64,000 nucleotides of DNA from NCBI GenBank assembly GCA_013398275.1, contig VZSE01002451.1, forward strand, positions 62,001-126,000, read 5' to 3'. The notes beneath the pieces were generated by a model that ran no database searches, was not told where the DNA came from, and worked only from the letters and a program-made list of their open reading frames with translations. The position numbers and the translations under genes were made by a program. Each line of letters begins with the position of its first letter. Positions within the stretch are counted from its first letter, which is position 1. Positions 12,301 to 26,200 of the stretch are shown here, in pieces. The DNA is from Promerops cafer. Taxonomy: Eukaryota > Chordata > Aves > Passeriformes > Nectariniidae.

Positions 12301-15300
12301 CACTTAGTCCTTTTTTTTTTTGTTTTTAGGCATTGAGACACCTTTAAAAATCTGTTCTTCAGCCTATTGCAATTCAGCAATGTCACTTACTCAGGGCAAA
12401 CTCCAGTTGAGAGGGATTTCATTTGGTCCCAGTGGTCTCCAGGTTGGCTCAGATTGCTGTGTGGGGCATGCTGTGTTTCAGAGAGGAGCACTGGATGTTC
12501 AGGAAAGGATGTAGGATACTGGCTCAGTCTTCCTTATCAGAGGAGCTGTGCTGGGAGGTGTTTATTGTGTCTGCATTTTGATGTCTATCAGTGGAGACAG
12601 CTTCTCCTCAACACCTTCCTGGGACAGACTGACACCCCCTTTGGAGGCATCTTTTCCTTCTCAGAACCTGAGAGGAAGCCAAGGTGCTGGTCTGACCACT
12701 CATGGACACTGGAGCAGGGGGAAATGAAGCCTTCCCTGAGTTATTGAAAACCCTGGATCTGCTGTCTGACCCACACACTGATCCTGGGTGCTGGGAGGGG
12801 AAGAGCTGCTCTGAGGCTCTTTCAGTTACCATTGCCCTGAGGATGGGGTGTCCTGCTGCCCTTCTGAAATGAAGGGAACCTTAAAGTGTGGGAAGATGGC
12901 TCTAATCCTCCAATAAAGCAGCATAGTGCACTCCCTACCTAGCCCAGAGCCAGGGCAGTGTCTCCCCAGGCCATGGCTCTGTATTTTCCTTGTGGCCAGC
13001 AGCTCATTCTAGTCCGGTGTCTGCCACACAGGCACACTCAGAGGGTTGCAGACTGTCAACAAGGAGGGAGAAACTCTGAAAACAAGAAGGCCTAAACTCT
13101 TAAGAGTTTTGAAAATTAGCATCATGCTTTTCTTGGTGTCCTTGATGAATTGAAGAGAACTTCTGTATAACATAGGGCCAGAAGTGCACTTTTAAAGTTG
13201 AATCATATGGTTTTGAATGAGAGTTACTGGCACTGGCTAGAAAATCTGTATTTGCACAGAAGAATTATTTTATTTTCTTCTGGCTTCACCACCACTACAA
13301 AAATAATTTAGCCAAAGGAATGGGCAAATTTTGTAGGAATCCAGTAGCAAGCTGAGTCTTATAAGGCCTTTAGCTAGATTGGGACTTTGTACAGTTTCGA
13401 TGGTTTAAAGAAAAATTCTGTCATGGTTGAGTGGTTTCAGCCCACGGAGCAGAGACAGGCAGCCTTGCAAGGCTGTGACAATCTATGGCTACAGCCCTCC
13501 TTCTGCTGACTGGGCCGTGGACTCCCAAATCACCTCAGGGAGTTTGCTTTGAAATTGAAGCAGAGAAGAGCTTTTAGTGTAACTCTGCACATCTCAGAAA
13601 GGCTTATCTCAAGAGGGAATATTCCGATGGCTTTGTGCTGTCAGTGAATTAAATTATATAGGCTGGCTATTTTTTCATCTTCTGTTGCACTGACCTGATT
13701 TAATACAAATACATTACTGGAGAGCTGAACTAAAATCGTGTAGGTCTTAATAAGATCATAACAAAACCCATTGAAATCTTCTTCTCTTATGCAATTTAAA
13801 TTCAATTTACAGTCACTGTTTATTTTCACATACTTGGTTGTTGTTTTAAGCACTGGGGTTTTTTTGCACTGCTTGCGTAACTTAGAGCTATTGCAGTATC
13901 AAACCGGTGCTCTTAATGTGCTCTGGAATTTGGCTTTTTGGACTTTTACCATTTAGAAAATTTATCCAGTCGAAGGACAGTCTCAGAAACAGGGGAGCCT
14001 TTCCACCAGCAGCAGCTGTACCTGCTGTTGGGTGTGCATATAAGAAGAGAAAATGATCTGAGAATGTACCCTGTATCCTTTCCCTGGGAGCACATCCGAG
14101 CCCTGAGCAGGCTGTAGCCATTCCTGCTGCACACCTGAGCCTTTGGGCTTGAACATTCCTGTGCCCTGTTGCCACATCGGAAGGAGCATTACAGGACTGT
14201 TGACATTAAATGCCACACGTTGGACTCAGTGATCATGGAGGTGTTTTCCAGCCTGAACGATGCTGAGATTCTGTGTGCACATCTCATCAGCTCACCTGCA
14301 AAGGCCCCTCTGGAGCACGGCAGGACCATCCCTGTAGGCTTGTGAGGTGCTGCAGCAGGATGGGAACAGAACAAGCATTTTGGTTTTCTATACACTGAAA
14401 GCCTGAGCTTGGTTATATTAAAAGCTTTGAAGTCCTGCTGAATGTTTGGCTTCCAGCCCAGTTGGTGGAGAGTGCAGAGAAGTGCCTTTGCTGTTTCAGT
14501 GTCAACTTGAAATTAATTTTCTCTCTCCCAGCTTGATCAGCCACTGAAGGTCATCTTATTTCAGTTGTTCCTAAAGCGTCCTGCATACACAGAGTACATG
14601 CACAGGGGTAAATGGGGTTTGCATTCACTGGGCAAATGATTTGTAGCTATTTTTCAAGTAGTGTTGTAATTTATTAGTTGAATTTTGTTACTTAGATTGA
14701 AAAAGTATCTGACAGTCAACTGGAACCAGCAGTTTCATTTTAATTCCACAGGGTAATAATTTTCTACTATTATATATAAAGCCTTACCCCAGTTATTATA
14801 CATATTAGTTGTTGGGGTTTTTACAGCACCACAATGAGAAACTTGCCAAGCAATAAATTCCATTGAAAGGTTTCTTTGTGTCTTTAGGAAAAGCTTACAT
14901 GAGATACTTCCCTACTTACATGTAATAAAAGGAAATAATAAGGTACACAGCAAACGAGTAACCATTAACTTGTGCTATTGTGTATTTTACTGGCTTTATT
15001 ATGAATAACTTTCCAAACCATACAGACTCAAACAAGTGCCTTTGCATTTCTCTGAATCTATCCTTTTAATTTACAGAAAACCTGATTCACACAGATTGTG
15101 GAATTAAATCATCACCCCAGCTGCTATGCTTTAAGTTTCCCAAACTTTTGTGAATCATTGTGTGGTTTTGAACAGCCTGGTTGTTGTGACATAAGAATTT
15201 TTGTAATTGATCAAATATGTTTAGGATTGGTTGGTTTATATTTTTAAACAAAAAAAAGTTGTTTTTAGAAGAATTTATTTAATTTTTAGGAAATTCAATT

Positions 15301-16266
15301 AATCTTGTTTTTAAGTCACGATTTCCTTTTTGTGTTTCCAACTAATTGCAGCACAGGAATTATTTTGATTTTTGTCTCAGACATTACAGCTTTGTTGGGC
15401 TTTGGATATTTTCTAAGTCTTCCTTCAGAAGCCTTAGTTCTTCCCGCTTGGCAGTTGTTAAGCTACCTGCCTCCTTTTTTAATCTTATGGGAGAGAGTTC
15501 TGCCCACTTATGTCTGAGACCAAAAAAACCCAACCCTGAGGCATCAGAATAAATAAACAGGACAGAAAGCCAAATGTGGCCATGATCAGAAGCAAAGCCA
15601 CATGTGTAGGCTTCGAGCACAATTTGGGGCCTTTTTGCATTTCAGTTCTAGGAGAGGAATGATGAGTCAGTGCTGCCAGGGCTGCTTGGCCACAATTAAT
15701 GGGTTTGCAGCTGGCACTGGGTGTCCTTGAGAGCCAGAGAGCTTGAGGAACCCTTGCTAAAACAGGGGGGTCGGGTCATGTAACCCCACGAACCTTGTTC
15801 TGTAGTGACTAAAACTTCCTGAATGTCTAAGTTTCATTCAAATTTCTTGAGGACAGAAAGCTAAATTAGATACAGAGGCCCCTTCAAATGCACTAACAAG
15901 GTGCAACCAGGCCCTGGAGAAACAAGTGCACCGTGTAGGCTCTGTGGATACCCTGGATCAGCCTCGGCGCAGGGGGAATTCCTGTGTTAGCAAAGGCTGC
16001 AGGGGCTGAGGAGAGGCACAGGGGCACAGGGATCCTGATGCTCCCACAGCAGCAAAGCTGTGGGGTCCTTGGACTGGGACACAGGTGCCCTGTGGGATTT
16101 GAGCTGGGTCCCACATTTCTGGGGAGAGAAGAGATGAAAAAAGCCAAGTACCATCCTCAGCCACAGACTGGGTTCAACCCAGCTTGGGCTTTTCAGTGGT
16201 GCCCTGTGGCAGCCTGGGTAACTCTGTAAGTGAACAGACATGCATTGATGCAGGGTCTGGACAACC
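9346..16266. other. Intergenic 3' flank of GLIS1, right part
   Basis: I find no recognisable exon, RNA gene or dated repeat. The interval is AT-rich with scattered GC-richer blocks (for example 12.4-13.1 and 15.9-16.2 kb). These hold open frames below about 130 codons on both strands, with no family resemblance. 13.43-13.55 kb has a mixed GC composition unlike its surroundings, but I cannot assign it to a repeat family. Confidence 0.55.
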
Positions 16267-16272
16267 TTTATT
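16267..16272 (-). promoter_or_regulatory. GLIS1: Possible distal polyadenylation signal (AATAAA)
   Basis: Plus strand TTTATT, read AATAAA on the gene strand, about 885 nt after the stop codon. It would define a longer 3' UTR if the proximal signal at 16868-16873 is bypassed. Single hexamers occur often by chance in AT-rich DNA, so support is weak. Confidence 0.3.
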
Positions 16273-16849
16273 AAGCCCAACTTGCAGTGCTTTGTAAATG
16301 AGAACTGTTTTTTTTCCAGTTAGTTTTTCCTTACTGTTCTCCCAGAGCGCCGTGGGACACTCAGGAGCTCAGCTGTAACAGGCCTGCTTGGCACACACTG
16401 GCCCCTTGCAGGATGTGTTTCTCCCAGGAATCATCACTGTGCTGGGAACTGCAGCCCAGTGGGGCCACGGCCACAGTGACAGGGAGCCAAACTACTGCAG
16501 GGGACCCCTGTTCCACTGGAAGCCCCTTGGTTTCCTTCACATACATGAGGGCTGTTTTACTGTCACAGTGACTGAGATGTCACTGCTTTGTTAAAATCCC
16601 TCTCAGGCATGTTAAGAATGCAGTATCAGGGAGCCCAATGATGTTAAGAAATGACAGTACACTTGTTTCCAGTTTTTAATGCTTTCTTGTAAAACTGAAA
16701 ATACAAAACCAGCTGAGCAAATGTAGATCTTTATATACATGAGGTCTCTGATTAAAAAAAATAAGAAAAAGGGAAGACCGAACCAACAAGTTAAATGAAA
16801 ACTGATTAAAGGGAACAACATTCTCAAATTGAAGCATACTTTCCAAGAA

Positions 16850-17156
16850 GGAAAACATCTTTACAAGTTTATTATATAACTTACATTTACACTTTACTGA
16901 GAGAACTTACAAAACAAGCTGCTTGAAATGCTCCTCATTCCCTTAAAGCATGAATTTCAAAGTGCCACAGCAAAGGAACAGGTTCCAATATTATCTTATA
17001 CAGACTATTCATGTATAAAATGGTTTGGTAAATGTGAGGTGTTCATTTACATGAGCACATATAGGGATACAGACTAAATAAAAGTACTTGAACAACACCT
17101 TTGTTATTACATACGCAGTTATAGGTATAATAAAGGAAACAAGGCCAGCACTGCTC
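16850..17156 (-). other. GLIS1: GLIS1 3' untranslated region (proximal form)
   Basis: This AU-rich sequence directly follows the TAA at 17159-17157 and ends near a good polyadenylation context: AATAAA, then roughly 15-20 nt, then a U/GU-rich stretch (GTTTTCC) on the gene strand. The exact cleavage point is inferred. A longer form reaching about 16.25 kb is possible through a second AATAAA. No coding potential is seen. Confidence 0.55.
16868..16873 (-). promoter_or_regulatory. GLIS1: Probable GLIS1 polyadenylation signal (AATAAA)
   Basis: Reads AATAAA on the minus strand, about 285 nt after the stop codon. It is followed by CTTGTAAAGATG and then a U-rich GTTTTCCTTCTTGG segment, the usual arrangement of hexamer, cleavage site and downstream element. 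It is the best 3' end candidate for the gene. Confidence 0.5.
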
Positions 17157-17293
17157 TTAGGTATCTGTGTAGATGGAAGGAATGTGATTCAAGCAGTGAT
17201 CAAAGGCACTGTTCTGGAAGAATCCATTTTCATCCGTTCCATTGGAGACCAAGTCTTCGGATACACACTGGGCTTCAGAGATCCCCTCATAGC
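17157..17293 (-). CDS. GLIS1: GLIS1 terminal coding exon and stop
   Basis: 137 coding nt after TTGCAG|: two bases complete a Gly, then 44 codons and TAA at 17159-17157. It encodes YEGISEAQCVSEDLVSNGTD, then ENGFFQNSAFDHCLNHIPSI and YTDT. The ending GFF-N-AFDHCL-HIPSIYTDT is a GLIS1 signature and confirms both the paralogue and the true C-terminus. The acidic and aromatic pattern (EDL, DENGFF, FDHCL) is compatible with an activation motif; that role is inferred. Confidence 0.96.
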
Positions 17294-20200
17294 CTGCAAG
17301 AGCGACAAGGGCATGGACACGCGTTAGTGCCACGGTGCACAGGAGGGAAGCACAGCTGGGGGCCCGGGATGCCACAGGACAGGACAGCACAGTGTTAATG
17401 GCAAGACAATAGTGTTAAACGTCAAAGCCTTGCCCAGGAGATGCATAAATTTCACTGGGTGGGTGTTGTCATCATGGCTGGCGCTCCCATTCGTTTCTGT
17501 GCAAAGCTGTGCACTTGCAAGTGAAGTGCAAGTATCAGACATGTCTCTCTTGGGACTCACAGTGATTATTTGAATAGGACATCAAAACAATGAGTGGGCA
17601 ACGATCCTACTAAGTGTGCACTAGAAGTGATGCAGTCCTCTTGGTTTGTGTTTTTCCTTTTAATAGCATTTCGAAAAAATACTCCATGTGTCTCCCAGCT
17701 GCTCTTAAGACCCAGAAGAAATGTGGATCCTACATTTACTGGCTCTCCACATAGTGCAGGTCCGAGGAAGCATGGCTGGCGTGGGTCAGGCTCACAGGAC
17801 ATATGGAAAGAGCTGTGAACCTCAGCCTACCAAAGACCACCAGGCCAAGCTGGCTGCTGCTTGCCAGGCTACCAGAAAGCCACGGCAGTAGGGAAGAATT
17901 TCTCTGTCCTTGTTTCATAATGCCAAACTTCGACAGCTATTACAAACCTCCTGAGCTGCACATCCCTATGGAAAGGAGCAGGTTTGCCATTCTACCAGAT
18001 GCTACAGCAGCTGGAGTGCCAGGGAGTCTAAAAAAAACCATTTATTGCCTACCCCAAAGGACATGAAGATTTCCTGTTATGACCCACTATAGGCTGCTTT
18101 TGCAGCTGGCCATTCAAGGCCCACATGCACAAGTTCATTTTACTGCAGTCCAGTTCCTCCTTACTTCCCCTCTGCTGTGTTCACCCCCTTAGCATCATCC
18201 TTTATACACATGCTGGTTTCCTTTATACCACCTGATTTGGGTTGGGTCTTTAGAAAAGCATCTGTGTGAACTTCAGCACAATGTCCCCCCAGGGACCCCA
18301 GAGCCAACCTACCACAACTGGAATAAGCAACAGCAGCAGCAGCTGAGGGAGCACATGGAACAAGATGCAGTTTAGCAAATGCCTGTGCCTGACACAGAAA
18401 GTCAAGCCCTTTCACAGAGTGGGGACTCCACTGGGGATGGCTGATCCTTGTGGCTGAAGCTCCAGACCTGCCTCCATTCTCTGCCCCATGGAGGGCTCTG
18501 TGGGGCCATTGGGAAATGACTCTTTTTCTGTGCCTTGGTGGAAAATGAGGCGATTCCTTCCTTCTCTTTAGCCTTCCCCTTGTCTTTTCCACCTGCCCAC
18601 ACCTCTGCAGGCAGGTGTGCCTGAGCCAAACTCTGCCCAGGCTCCACAGGGGCCTCGGGGCTAAGTGGCACCACACCAGCAGCCAGGGACAGATCCTGCA
18701 TCCTAGGCAGCCAGTCCTGGCTGCAGGAAAACCTGTACACTTCATTGTGGCTATTTACTGTTAGGTATGCTTTTATTACTTGAGATCAAATTCTCTACTT
18801 ACTTACATTTCTGCAATTTCCTATGAGTTATTAACTTACTGTTGGTTTACAGGTCAGATTCTGCTGTCTGCAGAAATCTGGCACACAGTGAATGTCCAGA
18901 GGTTCTGGAGGATGACCTCGGCATGTTTATCTCTGTCGGGCCAAGTGGAGTGACCAGTATTTTGATAAGTTTTGTGACTGTTTATGTTATGCTAATTTCT
19001 ATTTGATGAGCCTGTATACAGGGTGGATACAGAACCACAGATGGATAAAACCCAAGATAAGCATACACCCCAGAAATCATTATTAGATTCCAGATAGAGT
19101 AAACTATCCAAAGTCCTGAACAGAAGATAAAAATTTATTGACTGTTAATGTGATTCATGGAACAGCTGTTTGCCAGTCACATTTGGCATTCCTGCGAGAT
19201 GAGATCTCATTTAATATTAATGGTGCTATAAAAGCCTGAAAAAAATTAATGCATAGCCTTGATGAATCTTGCAAACCTGAATGGTTCTATTTTACACACT
19301 AAAAGATGAGATGAGATTTATATATTTCATACATGTTTATGTTTCAGCCTTTTAAGTATTTGCATGCCTCAATAACCACTCTAAAAACAAAAATACCAAA
19401 CAGAAACATTTCATGATCGTTTAGGCCCAGACAGAAAAATCAACTGTTGTTGAAGTTGGTGTCTTGCCACAGTATTATTCTTTACTGCTACAATTTCTTT
19501 TGGAAAGTTTATTTAGTCTGTTCTTTAAATATTGCAGGCTGTCAATCTAAGCTTGAAATTTGATGTTAACATGAAAAACCCCTATGTTTTAGTAATATCA
19601 AACTTATGAGTAACACTAAAGAATTCAAAGTTGAAGCTGAAACTTCATCTTAAATGTTTCCCTTGTGTTGGTTACTGATGCATGCACTTCCCAGAATGGA
19701 ACAGCAGACAAATGCGTGCACACTTGCTCTGAACAGAGTCTCCTTTAATACAAAACAAACAGGAAAGTCAACTCTAATTTTGTGGTCTGACTCAGGCTCC
19801 AATTCAAAAAGCACTTAAACATATGTTTTCAGTATCGTTCTTAACCGAGGTGCCCTCCTGAGGGAAGACATGAAGAGAACTTTCTTGGATGTAAGTAAAG
19901 ATTGCAGCAAATGGTTGTGTTTTATGGCTCTGACAATACTCACGTTTTGTTTGATTTCAGCAATTCTGTCAATTATTAATTTTAAAGATAGAAAAAAAAA
20001 TAATACTAAAATACTGAAGTACTGGAGTAATGTAGCCATTATAACTTTGACCTGATTATAAAAGCCTGCCTGAGCACACCTGAGATGTGCAATGAACAGA
20101 CCACACAAAAAAATGTAGGCAGTGCCTTGTCAGCTCTCCCAAAGGCAGGTGTTGCCTATGGCATCCAGCAGAATGGAAGAGACTTTGTCTATCAGTCAAA

Positions 20201-23200
20201 TACAGCAGGATTAAAGAAAAAACATTGCTTTCCTTCTGGGGTTTTTATAGATGGAAATGAATTTCCGGGGTATTTTTTATACAAACATGTTTTTGTCATA
20301 ACATTGAATATAAAATGTGTTCTTTGCCCCTCCTGCTACAAATATCATATGGATAATTTCTTATAGGTGGAATAAATTACCTGTTGAAGCTAAAGGTGCA
20401 TTGAGTATGTGATAGCCATTCTGCCTCAGAGGATTGAAGCAATGGGATTCCCCTGTGAGCACATCGCTGCTGACAGACTGGTCCATTGTTCTGTAGCAAT
20501 CTCCGTAGTGGAAACAGTTTTGTATGGAGTGAAAGCTGCCTTGGTAACCTGAAAGCAGATATTGCACACAGTTCAATCCTTCTGCAATGGTACTACCTCC
20601 ACTTCTGCCACAGCATTTCATTACTGTTGGGGGGGTTTAGTTCCTCAGTTTTTACTTTGGAAAAATGATCCTCCTCTTCTATAAAGTGCAGTTACAGAAG
20701 AGCTGCATCAGACTCAGTCCCACAAGGTGCTGTGGACCGTGATCCCCATCAAGCAAAAATCTCAAGTATGGGCTTCACTTCAAGCAATAGATCAGCTGAA
20801 CACAGTCAACAGCACACCTGGATCCAAGCTAAGTAGTGAGCCCTCCACTGGATCAGGTCCAGGATGCTCAGCTCCTAAGGGAATGTCTCTGTAACGAATC
20901 ACTGTTGATTTAAATACAATAATGCAGTATTTAAATTAATAGCAGTGCTTTGTTTTCAATTAAGTAAAGTCTTTTGCCATCCAGTGTGTGCTGTGCACTG
21001 CTGGAGACAGCACTGTTTATCCAAAATAATCTTCACAGGTTCCTCCAAATTCTTTCCCAGACTACTCTTGATTCAAATGAACCCCCTTTCACTGGACACA
21101 GGGGGCCACAGTGTGCAGGTAAAATTGACCTAGAAGTGCAGGACTGACTCCAGATAGTTGTCAGGTCAAGACTGAGTTCAACCAATGGGTCTTCTGCTTC
21201 TGGAAAGTGCTGAGATAGATCTGTATGGTCTCCGCTTGCCTCAATCATTCTGATTTTGGGACATGTTTGACTTTTGTTCTCCACATACCCAACATTTCTT
21301 AGATCCCGGGGCTTTTTCTCAGGTATTGTATTATCAGTACCCAGCAGTTTGGGTTTTGCCATCAGAAGTTGTGAATGAGTTGTAGACAACAAAAGAAGAT
21401 ATTTAACAGTAAAGGACAAATGAATTGCTGAGGAAGGAATTTTGCAATTTATGAGTTGTTCCAACATCCTAAATAATTGTAATTTGTTCCCATAAAGATG
21501 ATCTCAAAGTACATCACAATATTTAAACCAACCATGGCCTGATTTAATTCTCTTCCTTCCTCCTGCCTCAATAAGCTCTTCCTTATTCCAGGTGCAATGC
21601 ACACTAACTGCACATTCCTATCAGCTACCCCTTTTCCTACCTTCTCTGAATTGATTCTCCTTCTCTTAAATGCAACTGAAGTAAACCAAATTAGGCTTGA
21701 AGTCTAGCAGAATGTGCTTCAGGATTTTCCTTTAATTGCCAGAAAAAATACAGAGCTGTTGTCTTTCTTCCCTCAGTCTTACTCAGACTGAAACATTTCC
21801 TCAGGAACTCCTGCAGAAGCTTGGGGCAGTTCAGTGAATCCCAGTCACAGCCACGTTTCCCCGTTTCCAGCTGACAGCTCGGCCCCACTCACAGCAGAGA
21901 CCCGCCCTGCTGGGCTGCCGGTGCAGCTCTTCAGTCTGTTTGCTCAGAAATTAAATCCCTGTGCCTGTCCCCAGAGCACCTGGGGCTGTATGGGGTGAAT
22001 GTTTCTCTTTCAATTCCCGCAGTGTGCAAGCTCTCTCCTATTCAGTAAGATCTCCCACACTTCTCTGTGTTTTCCCTCTACTACCAAAGTCTGACCAAGC
22101 AGACAATACCAGGCAAAGCTCGGGGTCTGGTCACTTCATATTTCCTAAGGTGGCAATAAATAAGGCCAAGTGAGGCAATTCTTGAGTAGAAATGCAATAA
22201 ACTCATTGAGTGGTGAAAGATTTGCTCTGAAGCTTCCCAGTTTAATATGTGCTTTGGCAGAATCTGCAAGGATTAGATGCTTAATTTCTTGATAACATAT
22301 GATCCACTACAAAATACCTAAACTGCTGATGTCCATGATTAGTGAAGTCCTAATGGATGACTCTTAGATAAAGACACTACACACTCTGTACCAAGGCTGC
22401 TTGTATTTGCTGCTATGGAGAAGGCAGCCCAAAAATTTGGAAAGCTGAGCATTAAATGATGCATGTCCTTCCTTGGAATAAACAGCCAGCCACCTCTATT
22501 TACTGCCTGGAGAGTCTGGCTCAAAGAACCAAGGAGCTCTTATGAGAGGTAGCACAGCCCTCTTTTGATGTGGTTTTAGGTACAGTGCGTTATTGATTGG
22601 CTTTGATAATTATCTGTTTACAAAACAGAAACTCCTTGCTGTAAGCCTTCTAAAAATACATCCTTTTAAGATGAGCAGTGAGAAAAAGGGACACTTGGCT
22701 TCAAAGGAGGCACAACTGGTTGCAGAGAGCACTTAGATGCATTGCAGGAGGAAAAAAAAATGAACCTTTTCCAGAATGTCTGCTATAGACATCACTTCTA
22801 GGGAAAGCATGACATGTGTTTTCTCTGTCCCTCTAACTGCTGTCCTTCCCTTGTGCTCCCAGGTTTGCCTTTGTTACATCAATTAAAAATCTTCATGATC
22901 TACAGAGCTGGCACAGTGGCTTAGAAAAACAGAGAGCAGCCAAGCATGACAGAACTGGATTGAAACTAGTCAGATCCAGGGTTTTCCCAAGACCTGTGGG
23001 GAAAGGTTATTTTGAAGTGTTTTAAGTTACACTGTCTGGAAATACCTGAAGCAGAGAACTGCCTCAGAATCAGAGTCTGGAAAAGAACTGCCATAAGCAA
23101 TGAAATCCTCTTTTGGATTGCAGTGTTTATCCCTCAGCACCACTGTGAGATAATCTGAGAAGGCAGAGGAAAAAGTGTTCCTGGAACCACCCAGTGAAGA

Positions 23201-26200
23201 GGGGGGCGTAGGAAAATCCCGGTGCTACTGCACCGCTGAGTTCACCGGGACCTGGTTTCTGCCAAGCGCTTCACAGAGAAAATCCAGAGAAATGAGCCTT
23301 CCCTGTTCTAATGTGCCTGCAAGGTGGGATAAATGCAGGTGTGAAACTAAAGAAAAAACATGGGGTGAGGAAAGGAAAGGGTGCAGCAGGACCACAAGTC
23401 AGGTAGAACAAAGCATGACACTAAAAATGGGATTTCTGACCCTTTGGGTTCATTGCATTTAGCTGTGGTTCCTTTAGATTTCTTAAATGCTTCACTGAGA
23501 AAATACAGGGAATTAAAATATGATTAAAATCCCATAACCAAGCATTCAGTTAAGAACCACATATGGTTGATTAAACTAAACAGGGAGCATTTTTTTACAA
23601 GTTCTTAAAAAAGATTCCCTTCAGGGGTTAAAATACAAAGTAAGCAAGAAGGCTGGTCCAGTGCAGACATCTCTGCTCCTTCTAGAGTGCAAATCTGTAG
23701 TACCAACTTGGCAATAAGTGTTTCACCAGTATTTTTTTTGCCACATAGATTTCAGGTTTTCCTTCAGTTTTGATTTAAATCAAGAATTTTCTGAGGTTAT
23801 TTTCAAGTGAAGAATTTACTAAATGCCCTGTCAGTTTAAATGATCACTGTTAAATGTTTTATGTACAGTAGATGTAGAAATATAACAGTTCATAAAGGAA
23901 TAAACTGAGTTCCAAACATAACATTTAGTTAAAATTTTGCTTTGAAATAATTTGTGGCAGAAAAGCTGCACTTAGCCACTTCACACAGTGCACTGGCTGC
24001 CTCTGCTTCTCTAAGGCACAGCCTAGAAAACTTCAAGCAGCTTTAAAATGAATGATGTAATGAGCAAATAATTGGAATATGGCTATTAAATGCCATCTTG
24101 TTATGTCATGTCATTTACATGTATTTGCAAATAAATCTCAGCTTTTCAAATTCCATAAAATTTCTGACAAGAAATCCTGTCAGGTATAAATAACTACAGG
24201 ATTCCATTGCCTGCCAAATTCTTTCAGCATGTAATGATTTCCATGTGATCTTACTACAGCTAGGTTAAAACATATAAATAATGTCAGCTTGTTCTTTCAT
24301 TATCAATATTTCTGCTACCAGCCTGACGAAGCTGCCATCTCCTAAAAATTCCACATCCACACTGTTTATGTGCTTCTGTACAGATGCCTGGTTCTACACT
24401 AGGTTTATGTGGTGTGCCGTTTTTTGGCAAAAACTCAAAACCCCCAGATCATTACAGATTCCATTAGAAAAATGTGCTATTAATGAACTGAGAGGCAAAA
24501 AAAGGAAAAAGTAGAGCAAGTACAGCTAAGTACAGGTTACAGATAATTGGTTTCAAAGGCTGCTAATCAAAACTGATTTTGGAATGACCATTTCCATAAT
24601 TAATTTATAATAATACTTCAACATTTGGCCAAAGTGGAAAATTATTGCTTTTTCAAAACCACATGACATAACACTTAGAAAGCAACAATTCATTCAAAAG
24701 GAAATGTGGTTTTCTTATGGAATAAAGTCAATTTATTTAAGTGGTTCAAAACTTTTTCTGTCTATGCATTTGTTTCTGCCGTAGTAATGAGCTGCTAAAC
24801 TTTCCTCTTGTGGCTTGTAGTTATTTAGCTCATTATAGCAACATAATCATATATCATTATATGCTATCATAAATCTGCCACTTCTCCCTTCCAGAGTTAA
24901 TCTTTTTAAATTGAATAATCTGTTGAGCATCAGGTTGAGTTAGTTTTTCCTTCAGCACAAATCATTAAATATAATACGCTTTAACTTCTCAGACTAAGCC
25001 TGTCCGACCAAAGAGCAAAAACACTGCTCAGAGAACGAGGGGCAGAGGGAACTGCTGGGATACCCAACCCCATCCCAGCTGGGAGCTGCTCACAGGTTTG
25101 TGCTCAGGCTCTTGCAAGCAGACAGATGTCCTGCACACTTCTTTATTGGGAATATTTACCACAATTTAGCAGCTCACCATCTGGACTGCATAACAGATTT
25201 CTGAAATATGCAAGCTCCTGTTACTGGAAGAATCTGTGATAATAATATCTCTTGCTAATTTGTGCCTCAAAAATTTAAGGAACATTAATTAGTTCCCACA
25301 GCAGAACTCCAGAATAGGTATGTAAGCTTGCAATTAAAAAGGCTGAGTAATTCAGAACAAAAAATGTTTTAAGTTAAGCTGTGGGACAGCTGCTTACTGC
25401 TCCCATTCCTGTCCTTGAATCCCACAGGCACTCTACAGTTGTACAGAGTGCATTTACATGTTACTATATAATCTTAAACAAGCTAAACTTCCAAATAATA
25501 AATGAAAAAATGTTTGTTTTCTTTGTCTAATTCCATGTCTTGTGCATCACTATAAGTGGACAGAGCAAGACGCTGCCAAGGTGTGCCTCAGCCCATGTAT
25601 TTTGGGACTGGATGGCTCCTGCAGGGTCACTCTCCAGGCTGGATGACCAGTCAGGGGAGGTGCATGGCCAGCAGCCTTCTACTGAAGGACCTGAATAAAT
25701 GCAATAAATCTGCTGTTGGGACAGCTTTCCCCATTATGATGACATATCACAGCATGGACCGGTCTTAAAATTTCCATCTGTATGTAGATCAATACAATTT
25801 AAAAACTGGAATTCCCACTGAAATGCTGATAGTATAAGCCAAATATGAAAAAGCAAAATAAATTCTTTCTCTCCAGCTAGAAATTAGAAAAGCTGCAAAA
25901 AACAAAGAGAGAAGAGTTACCTTGAGATCCCTGCTGTACAGACTGGTTGGGAAATGGGGTGTATGGTGTATTTGGTATCCCAGAAAACTGCTGCCCGTTG
26001 GGTGACTGGCTGTGGGATGATGGAGAGCTGTGTTTCTGCAAGAGGGAAGGTGGAACTAAAGCTTTCAGGGGGCTGACAAGCGGAGAGATTACGTTGGGAG
26101 CAAGCCTAGAAAAAGAAAATACAGGAAAACTTCACATATCACATCATAATATGGCAAAATAAAATACTTGTATGAACTATTTCCATAATGGCCAAACTAT

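Noticed and set aside
1..16266. A DMRTB1 (DM domain) gene expected from human gene order
   Set aside because: No DM-domain cysteine/histidine pattern found on either strand. The gene may lie further left or be absent in this lineage.
18161..18745. 194-codon open frame on the minus strand in the last GLIS1 intron
   Set aside because: No family resemblance, not joined to either flanking exon by good splice sites, Cys/Trp/Arg-rich chance composition, and an overlapping shorter frame is equally open.
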